From: RUG11272 sp045226335
Lineage (GTDB): Bacteria > Bacillota > Clostridia > Christensenellales > Aristaeellaceae
NCBI GenBank assembly: GCA_045226335.1
Contig: JBGVCH010000081.1
Coordinates: forward strand, 1 to 64,000
Direction: 5' to 3'
DNA: 64,000 bases
The notes beneath the pieces were generated by a model. The model saw nothing but the letters and a program-made list of their open reading frames with translations, did not search any database and was not told the origin of the DNA. How positions within the stretch are numbered: position 1 is the stretch's first letter; each line of letters begins with the position of its first letter. Of this stretch, positions 59,001 to 64,000 are shown one piece after another. Position numbers and translations under genes: made by a program.

Positions 59001-59249
59001 GGGGCGCTCCTTGGCGATGATCTGCTCCAGCCGCTGCACATTCAGGGGCTCGATGTATGTCACATCGGCAATGCCCGGATCCGTCATAATGGTGGCCGGG
59101 TTGGAATTGACCAGGATGATCTCATAGCCCAGCTGCCGCAGCGCCTTGCAGGCCTGTGTGCCGGAATAGTCGAACTCGCACGCCTGGCCAATGATGATGG
59201 GGCCGGAACCGATGATCAATACCTTGTGGATGTCTTGCCTCTTTGCCAT
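56034..59249 (-). CDS. carB: Carbamoyl-phosphate synthase large subunit
   Basis: 1071 residues, full length. Two ATP-grasp halves: the N-terminal [20 protein letters not shown] and [17 protein letters not shown]; the second half begins [20 protein letters not shown] and holds [16 protein letters not shown]. The last 150 residues are the MGS-like allosteric domain ([21 protein letters not shown]) that binds nucleotide effectors. It makes carbamoyl phosphate for pyrimidine and arginine synthesis. The small subunit gene carA, usually just upstream, is not here; tRNA-Leu lies divergent upstream instead. Confidence 0.97.
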   Translation of the reverse strand: [1071 protein letters not shown]

Positions 59250-59315
59250 TTCTCTTCCCTCTTCCAGCGTCCTGCGTGTGCGGTGAACAGTCCGCGCTTC
59301 CCGCGAACCGCAGAC

Positions 59316-59344
59316 ATTATAGCAACTCTTCCCCCCGCTTACAA
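59316..59344 (-). promoter_or_regulatory. Promoter of carB
   Basis: On the minus strand TTGTAA (plus 59339-59344), 17 bases, TATAAT (plus 59316-59321). It shows carB is transcribed on its own. I see no pyrimidine-attenuator hairpin in the 60-base leader. Confidence 0.8.
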
Positions 59345-59419
59345 GCGGCCGGGAATGAAAAACGAAAAAAGTTCAGCCTTCCGCCGATGCGGACCGCCGC
59401 GCAAATTTCGGCAAAGCGC

Positions 59420-59448
59420 TTGACAAAGAATCTGGCGGGCGGTATAAT
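59420..59448 (+). promoter_or_regulatory. Promoter of tRNA-Leu
   Basis: TTGACA at 59420-59425, 17 bases, TATAAT at 59443-59448: perfect consensus, as expected for a stable RNA gene. The gap 59250-59712 without a protein gene holds the carB promoter, this promoter, the tRNA, its terminator and the promoter of the next gene. Confidence 0.93.
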
Positions 59449-59471
59449 ACCGACGTTGCCTGACGGCACAT

Positions 59472-59553
59472 GCGGCTGTGGCGGAATCGGCATACGCGCA
59501 CGTTTGAGGGGCGTGTCTCGAGAGAGGTTCGGGTTCAAGTCCCGTCGGCCGCA
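59472..59553 (+). tRNA. tRNA-Leu (anticodon GAG)
   Basis: 82 bases, class II tRNA. The 7-base acceptor stem GCGGCTG/CGGCCGC has one G-T pair; the anticodon stem CACGT/GCGTG encloses TTGAGGG, anticodon GAG at 59506-59508; a long variable arm (CTC/GAG stem) follows; T loop TTCAAGT; discriminator A. CCA is not encoded (the next bases are CAC). The first T-stem pair would be T-T, a mismatch. It reads CTC and CTT codons. Confidence 0.95.
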
Positions 59554-59561
59554 CACCAAGG

Positions 59562-59590
59562 CTCCGGTCATGAACCGGGGTCTTTTCGTT
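59562..59590 (+). terminator. Terminator of tRNA-Leu
   Basis: CTCCGGT and ACCGGGG form a 7-base stem around CATGA, followed by TCTTTTCGTT. It starts 9 bases after the tRNA. Confidence 0.8.
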
Positions 59591-59636
59591 TCCTTCGCGG
59601 GATATGAATCATCCTCCTGAATCCCACGGATTCCGC

Positions 59637-59665
59637 TTGATCCCTTGTCCGATTTGATATACAAT
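59637..59665 (+). promoter_or_regulatory. Promoter of the transglutaminase-like gene
   Basis: TTGATC at 59637-59642, 17 bases, TACAAT at 59660-59665, 47 bases before the start codon. Confidence 0.75.
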
Positions 59666-59712
59666 AGGAAAGTACCCGTCCGCCAACCGAGATCACGAAA
59701 CGAGGAAGATCG

Positions 59713-61461
59713 ATGATGAGACGATTACTGATCCTGATTGCCGTCTTCCTTTTGGCTGTGACTGTAGCCGCCGCGGAAGGCGCCGAGATCATCAGGACGG
59801 AAGAAATCACGGTGGTCGGGGAAACCATCACCGCGGAAGACGGCATGTCCGGCGACGCGCTGGCAGAAGGGTACATCAACCGGCGTCTTTACCCGCACAA
59901 TGACGGCGGCATGAAGCGCGCGCCCAAGCCCGCCGGTGACGAGCTTGAAGGCGCGGACGCCAACCTGTACGCCTGTCTCATGACCGATGTGGCCCGGGTG
60001 GCCGCGGGTCAGCTGGCCTCGACCCAGTTCAGCTACGATTTTGAGGATATCTATCCCCAGGTCGCGTTCACGGCCGCCGATCTCGGCGTCGCAAAGCTCA
60101 GGGACGCCAACGGAAATATCACCAGTGAGGTCAGGAACAGAATCACCGCAAGATGCACCTTCGACCTTCAAAATGTCCACAGCGCCCTCCTCTCGGATGC
60201 GACCTATGAGCTCTATTGGTACGATAAAACAGTCGGGATCAGTTACTCCCGGACATCCTCATTTGTATACAGCAGCGCCGATCAGTGCGTCCGCTATTGC
60301 GGAATGATCCATATCCGTATGAGCGTCAGCCAGGATTACGCGGCTGGCGCCTACACCGTGGATACCTCCTACGGACAGGCTGTGGAGACGGCGGCCGCCA
60401 CGGCCCGGCAGATCGTGAACCGGTACGAGGGTCTTCCTGATTACGATCGCCTGCTGGCCTACAAGGACGAGATCTGCGCGATGACATCCTACAACTGGGA
60501 CGCGCTGGAAAGCAACGCGGCATACGGGAACCCATGGCAGCTCATCTGGGTCTTCGACGGGAATCCGGCGACCGAGGTGGTCTGTGAGGGCTATTCGAAA
60601 GCATTCAAGTACCTGAACGACCTGTCTTCCAGCCATGTCGCCGTGATCTGCGTGGACGGCGATGCGCTGTGGGACGGATCGGGCGGCGCGCATATGTGGA
60701 ACCTGGTCACCATGGAGGATGGTTATCACTACATGGCGGACATCACCAACTGTGACGACGACACGCCCAACGATGACTTCTTCCTGCTGGGCTGCACGGA
60801 CGGCAGCGTCAACGGCGGATACTATTTCGACATTCCCGGGATCAATGTCAGTTATTACCGCTACGAAAGCCAGCCCTATTCAAGTGAGCAGCTCACCGTA
60901 GCCAGCTGGAACTACACCGACAAGCCGGACGCCCCGGACGTCACGCTGAGTTCAGGCACCGGGTTTGTCGGCTTCGGCATCGCGTTTCTCCTCGACAGGT
61001 CCTGTACGGACGCGGCCTCCGTCACGGTGCGGGAGACCGGGGAAACCTATCCCTTCGTGAACGGCGTGGCCGTGATCCCCACAGACACCGAAGGAATACA
61101 AACCCTGACGATCTTCGCCACGCTGGATGGCGTTCCCTCGCATTTCGCTGACCCGGTCCAGGTGGAGGTTTCCAGACTGAACGCCGATGTGCTGGCCATT
61201 CCGGAGTCCACGACAGCCATTGAGGCCGAGGCTTTCGATGGCACGGCCGCTTCAATGGTCGTGATCCCGCCCTCGGTGACCTCTGTCGGTCCGGGCGCCT
61301 TCCTGTGCATGCCGAATCTGCAGCTGATCGACGCGCGGGGCTGCGGCGTCGCCGTTCTGACTTCCATCTCGACGGATCTCACCGACGCAGTCTTCTGCCT
61401 CACGGATGCCGCTGCCGGATTCAGCGCCGGTGTGTCTTTCGTTGTGCCGATCGAGCCCTGA
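59713..61461 (+). CDS. Secreted transglutaminase-like protein with BspA-type leucine-rich end
   Basis: 582 residues. Signal peptide MRRLLILIAVFLLAVTVAAA. A transglutaminase/protease-like core is supported by Cys291 in VVCEGYSKAFKYL, His327 in GGAHMWNLV and Asp343 in YMADITNCDD, spaced as in bacterial transglutaminase-fold peptidases. The C-terminus has two LRR_5/BspA-like units (IPESTTAIEAEAFDG and IPPSVTSVGPGAFLCMPNLQLID split after GAFLC). A role in surface binding or protein cleavage is inferred. GAGG precedes ATG 59713; a second ATG follows directly. The serine hydrolase gene starts 24 bases downstream. Confidence 0.87.
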   Translation: MMRRLLILIAVFLLAVTVAAAEGAEIIRTEEITVVGETITAEDGMSGDALAEGYINRRLYPHNDGGMKRAPKPAGDELEGADANLYACLMTDVARVAAGQLASTQFSYDFEDIYPQVAFTAADLGVAKLRDANGNITSEVRNRITARCTFDLQNVHSALLSDATYELYWYDKTVGISYSRTSSFVYSSADQCVRYCGMIHIRMSVSQDYAAGAYTVDTSYGQAVETAAATARQIVNRYEGLPDYDRLLAYKDEICAMTSYNWDALESNAAYGNPWQLIWVFDGNPATEVVCEGYSKAFKYLNDLSSSHVAVICVDGDALWDGSGGAHMWNLVTMEDGYHYMADITNCDDDTPNDDFFLLGCTDGSVNGGYYFDIPGINVSYYRYESQPYSSEQLTVASWNYTDKPDAPDVTLSSGTGFVGFGIAFLLDRSCTDAASVTVRETGETYPFVNGVAVIPTDTEGIQTLTIFATLDGVPSHFADPVQVEVSRLNADVLAIPESTTAIEAEAFDGTAASMVVIPPSVTSVGPGAFLCMPNLQLIDARGCGVAVLTSISTDLTDAVFCLTDAAAGFSAGVSFVVPIEP

Positions 61462-61485
61462 ACAAACGCTGTTGGAGGTGAATCC

Positions 61486-62637
61486 ATGACCCTGCGGGAC
61501 GCCATCCGCTTCTTTACGGAAGAATGCCGCGCTCTGGCGGTCATGAGCATCGCCTGTGGAAGCGCCGACACCATCGTCACGGCGGAGAGCAACGGTCTCT
61601 CCGACAATGCGGTTTTTGACCTTGCCAGCCTCTCGAAGCTGTACACCGCGCTGCTGGCCATGCGACTGTGGGAGGAGGGCCTTCTTGATCTTTCTGCGCC
61701 TGTCACGCAGTATGCCCCGGCCTACGCGAATCTCAGCGCCGTGACCGTGGATCAGATCCTGGGGTTTGAAGTGGCGCTGAAGACACCGATCCGGATCGAC
61801 GCGCAGTCGAACGCCGCCGACGCCGAAAAAGCCCTGTTGGCCGCCGCGCCGGTGCCGGATCTCACCGGGCGCAGATACAACGACATTCACGCCATGATCA
61901 TCCGGCACGTCATTGAAGGCGCCGCAGGTCAGCCGCTTTTCGAGTGCCTGAGAGAGCGGTTCCTTCTCCCCCTGGGATTAGGCGAAACCCGGTGCCAAGT
62001 GCCGGAAGCCCTGCGCGGTCGTTGTGTGTCCACGGACCGTGAGCATCGCATTGAGGGCGACCGCTGGTATGTCCGGGAGGGCATCCTTCCCGGAACCGTG
62101 CATGATCCAAAGGCCCGTGTCCTTGCGCCCGACGGTGAAGCCTTCTGCGGCCATGCCGGGCTCTTTGCCACGCGTGCCGATGTGGCAGCCCTGTGTCAGG
62201 CGGTGCTGAAAGAGCGGATCGTCAGCCGCAAGGCCCTAAAGCGCATGGCCGTCAATCGCACGGGCGTTCGCCGGCCGGACGGAAGCTGGACCCAATGTCT
62301 CGGCACCCTGTGCTATGTGAAGCATCCCGTCCAGTACCACAGCGAAGTCCCGTGCTACATGTCGGATCATACCCTGGCGCTCAGCGGCTTCACCGGCAAT
62401 CATCTCGCCATCGACCCGTCTCTTGGCATCTTCGAGTTCTACCTCGGCAGCCGGGTATACAACCGCCTTTCCACGCTGATTCCGCCGCAGGGCAAGCAGT
62501 GGACAGACTTTGGTCTCAATGCGGACGGAACGGGCTGTGTCGACTGGCCCGGGGAGGGACCGGTGATCTCCTCCGTCGATTACGTTCACCTGAAGGACGA
62601 GCACTACCACGCTGCCGTCGCCACGCTGCTGAAATGA
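61486..62637 (+). CDS. Serine hydrolase, beta-lactamase/class C PBP family
   Basis: 383 residues, no signal peptide. Motif 1 is Ser48-L-S-Lys51 in FDLASLSKLYTALLAM; motif 2 is probably Y-N-D in GRRYNDIHAMI; motif 3 is H-A-G in FCGHAGLFATRADV. This is the esterase/beta-lactamase-like fold used on peptides, esters or D-amino acid compounds; the substrate is unknown. GGAGGTGAATCC precedes ATG 61486. Probably cotranscribed with the transglutaminase-like gene. Confidence 0.88.
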   Translation: MTLRDAIRFFTEECRALAVMSIACGSADTIVTAESNGLSDNAVFDLASLSKLYTALLAMRLWEEGLLDLSAPVTQYAPAYANLSAVTVDQILGFEVALKTPIRIDAQSNAADAEKALLAAAPVPDLTGRRYNDIHAMIIRHVIEGAAGQPLFECLRERFLLPLGLGETRCQVPEALRGRCVSTDREHRIEGDRWYVREGILPGTVHDPKARVLAPDGEAFCGHAGLFATRADVAALCQAVLKERIVSRKALKRMAVNRTGVRRPDGSWTQCLGTLCYVKHPVQYHSEVPCYMSDHTLALSGFTGNHLAIDPSLGIFEFYLGSRVYNRLSTLIPPQGKQWTDFGLNADGTGCVDWPGEGPVISSVDYVHLKDEHYHAAVATLLK

Positions 62638-62650
62638 GTCGGCGCGGCTC

Positions 62651-62679
62651 TTGCGTTTTGGGCGCCTTGGGTCTATAAT
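62651..62679 (+). promoter_or_regulatory. Promoter of the ECF S component-coaX operon
   Basis: TTGCGT at 62651-62656, 17 bases, TATAAT at 62674-62679. It leaves a leader of about 108 bases before the start codon. Confidence 0.8.
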
Positions 62680-62684
62680 GGGCG

Positions 62685-62780
62685 TGCCTGTCCGCGCAGG
62701 CGCCGGGAGCCACGGCCCCGGACGCGTCCAACTGTGCCGGCAGAGTATCAGCATCGTAGGGCATCCCTTGGGGAGCCTGA
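62685..62780 (+). promoter_or_regulatory. Structured 5' leader of the ECF transporter gene
   Basis: GCCTG (62685-62689) pairs with CAGGC (62697-62701), and CCGGG (62703-62707) with CCCGG (62717-62721). The remaining bases to the ribosome-binding site are not clearly paired. A GC-rich folded leader before a vitamin transporter gene suggests a riboswitch or protein-binding control RNA; I cannot assign it to a known class. Confidence 0.4.
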
Positions 62781-62793
62781 ACGGAGGGATTCT

Positions 62794-63636
62794 ATGACCA
62801 ATCAAAGCAAGAACACCAAGCAGCGCACGCAGCGCCTGGCAATGATGGCGATGTTTGTCGCTCTCATTCTCCTGCTCGGGCTCACACCGCTGGGGCTTAT
62901 CCCGCTGGGCTTTGTCTACGCGACGATTCTTTGCGTCCCCGTCATCATCGGCGTTCTTAGCATGGATCAGAAAAGCGGCCTGATTCTCGGCCTCGCCTTT
63001 GGTCTCGTCAGTCTGTACACCGCAATTACAAAGCCAAGCGGTCTCGTCGCTCCACTGGTGCAATCCTCCATCCCGCTGACTGCCTTGATGTGCATTGTTC
63101 CGAGGCTCTGTGTGCCAGTGGTTGCGCTCAAGGTTTACAACTGGCTCAGCAAAAAGAGTGATGAGCAGGCGGCGGACAGTGCCTCCATGGTGTTTGGAAC
63201 GCTCCTGGCCGCGGTCGTCGGTTTGATCATGGTCCTGGTCCTCTTCCTCAGCGGGACCGTTCGGCTTCCGGACGGCGGCAATACGTTCGGCTATCTCTGG
63301 ACGAAGAATCAGCTTCTTCTGCTACTGGGCTGCATCGTGTTCCTGTTCGCGATGATCGGCGCGCTGGTGTCGTCTTTTCTGACCAGCAAGGTGTTCCGGA
63401 ACACCATTGTCCGCCATACGCCTTCAACCGTCGCGGCCATCTGCGGAAGCCTGACCAATACGGTGCTGTACCTGGGTTTGATGCTGCTCTTCTACGTCAT
63501 GTGTGGCATCGACGCAACTGGCGTGTTGGCCATGATCGGCGGTATCGCGCTCATCGCGGGTCTCAGCGAAGCTATCCTGGCCGCCATTCTGGTTCCGCCT
63601 ATTCTGACAGCCGTAAAGAAGATCCGTCTCCATTGA
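62794..63636 (+). CDS. ECF transporter S component, probably for pantothenate
   Basis: 280 residues, about six or more membrane spans. The start RLAMMAMFVALILLLGLTPLG and LGFVYATILCVPVIIGVL are the typical S-component pattern; the loop between later spans is polar (SKKSDEQAADSAS). S components bind a vitamin and dock to a shared EcfAAT module coded elsewhere. Coupling to coaX, 20 bases downstream, suggests pantothenate; folate or another vitamin cannot be ruled out. ATG 62794 has GGAGG 6 bases upstream. Confidence 0.83.
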   Translation: MTNQSKNTKQRTQRLAMMAMFVALILLLGLTPLGLIPLGFVYATILCVPVIIGVLSMDQKSGLILGLAFGLVSLYTAITKPSGLVAPLVQSSIPLTALMCIVPRLCVPVVALKVYNWLSKKSDEQAADSASMVFGTLLAAVVGLIMVLVLFLSGTVRLPDGGNTFGYLWTKNQLLLLLGCIVFLFAMIGALVSSFLTSKVFRNTIVRHTPSTVAAICGSLTNTVLYLGLMLLFYVMCGIDATGVLAMIGGIALIAGLSEAILAAILVPPILTAVKKIRLH

Positions 63637-63656
63637 GATCGAAGGAGGGACCATCC

Positions 63657-64000
63657 ATGCTCTTCACCATGGACATCGGCAACACCAACATCAAGACCGG
63701 ATTGTTCGACGGAGACAAGATGGTCAAGTACTGGCGGGTCTCCACCAACAAGATCTACACCGCTGACGAGTTCGGCATCCTGTTTGAGCATCTCTTTGCC
63801 CACGGCGGTGTGTCTCTGGCCGATGTGCATGGGATCATCATCTCGTCCGTTGTGCCCACGGTGAACTTCACCATCGAGCACATGTGCACCAACTACTTCC
63901 ATCTGACGCCGGAGTTTGTGGTGCCTGGGATCAGGACCGGGATCAACATCAAATATGAAAACCCGCGGGAACTGGGCAGCGACCGGATCGCCAACGCCAT
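63657..64000 (+). CDS. coaX: Type III pantothenate kinase, 3' end outside window
   Basis: The first 114 codons are visible and open to the window end. LFTMDIGNTNIKTGLFDGD is the phosphate-binding loop of the type III (CoaX) kinase; IIISSVVPTVNFTIEHM and the start of ELGSDRIANA (Asp-Arg catalytic region) follow as expected. It phosphorylates pantothenate, the first step of coenzyme A synthesis; CoaBC (25494) carries out later steps. ATG 63657 has GGAGG at 63644-63648. Confidence 0.95.
   Translation, partial: MLFTMDIGNTNIKTGLFDGDKMVKYWRVSTNKIYTADEFGILFEHLFAHGGVSLADVHGIIISSVVPTVNFTIEHMCTNYFHLTPEFVVPGIRTGINIKYENPRELGSDRIANA

Noticed and set aside
55854..59423. 1189-residue plus-strand open frame opposite carB
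   Set aside because: carB is certain on the minus strand. The opposite frame is His/Gly/Val-rich with no recognisable motif, a typical shadow of GC-rich codon use.
62685..62780. Cobalamin or THF riboswitch
   Set aside because: A few short stretches such as CAACTGTG look similar, but the leader is too short and lacks the B12-box and the other conserved core segments; the THF consensus is also absent.

Overview
The window comes from a GC-rich member of the Clostridia (Firmicutes/Bacillota); a gut or rumen Christensenellales-like lineage is a reasonable guess but is not proven here. Pointers are the sporulation-type sigma factor SigH in its usual mrnC-thyX-rlmB-yacP-sigH neighbourhood, ribosomal protein L27 with the Firmicutes cleavable N-terminus beside its protease Prp, a RemA/DUF370 regulator in a yicC-remA-gmk-rpoZ-coaBC operon, and a site-2 protease-scpA-scpB run. 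Promoters are mostly textbook sigma-A boxes (TTGACA-like, 16-18 bases, TATAAT-like), often with TGG directly before the -10. Coding is dense on both strands. I see no insertion sequences, phage genes or CRISPR arrays. One tRNA, tRNA-Leu(GAG), is present.

Layout. 1-1844: the 3' part of a long, extremely acidic repeat protein. 1956-6940 (+): an rRNA methyltransferase, then a Clp-like AAA+ ATPase with only one ATP site, an unknown partner gene and an MreB-like actin. 7022-10461 (-): sigH, yacP, rlmB, thyX, mrnC. 10519-12609 (-): a membrane glycosyltransferase of the GT-C type, divergent from the NAD(P)HX repair enzyme at 12782. 14318-15890 (-): metallo-hydrolase, unknown protein, DUF1934. 15969-18899 (+): ispE, a secreted protein, and rplU-prp-rpmA with a structured leader. 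18966-19802 (-): uppP, divergent from a GH43 glycosidase. 21522-25447 (+): a stand-alone adenylation enzyme with its carrier protein, a GNAT acetyltransferase and a tyrosine recombinase preceded by an inverted repeat.

25494-44502 is almost all minus strand: yicC-remA-gmk-rpoZ-coaBC; aminopeptidase P-TetR-murC; yifB; and a long probable operon yerC-pcrA-ligA-alr-M20 hydrolase-S66 peptidase-site-2 protease-scpA-scpB. The site-2 protease gene is strikingly AT-rich although its position is conserved. 44681-51852 (+) is a polysaccharide-use region: phosphoesterase, GH42, secreted GH13, secreted GH53 and an esterase. GH53 plus GH42 imply beta-1,4-galactan degradation, with chain cutting outside the cell and galactosidase action inside. 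51937-59249 (-): ferredoxin; an operon DUF1015-secreted protein-DUF2974 hydrolase-YwlG family; and carB. 59472-64000 (+): tRNA-Leu, a secreted transglutaminase-like/LRR protein, a serine hydrolase, an ECF transporter S component with a structured leader, and the start of coaX. The last pair suggests vitamin (probably pantothenate) uptake feeding coenzyme A synthesis, for which coaBC is also in the window.

The best candidates for something undescribed are the AAA+/unknown/MreB-like set with matching extended -10 promoters, the adenylation enzyme/carrier protein pair, the acidic repeat protein, the displaced-looking site-2 protease, and the uncharacterised leader in front of the ECF gene. All functions are inferred from reading motifs and gene order; no database search was run.
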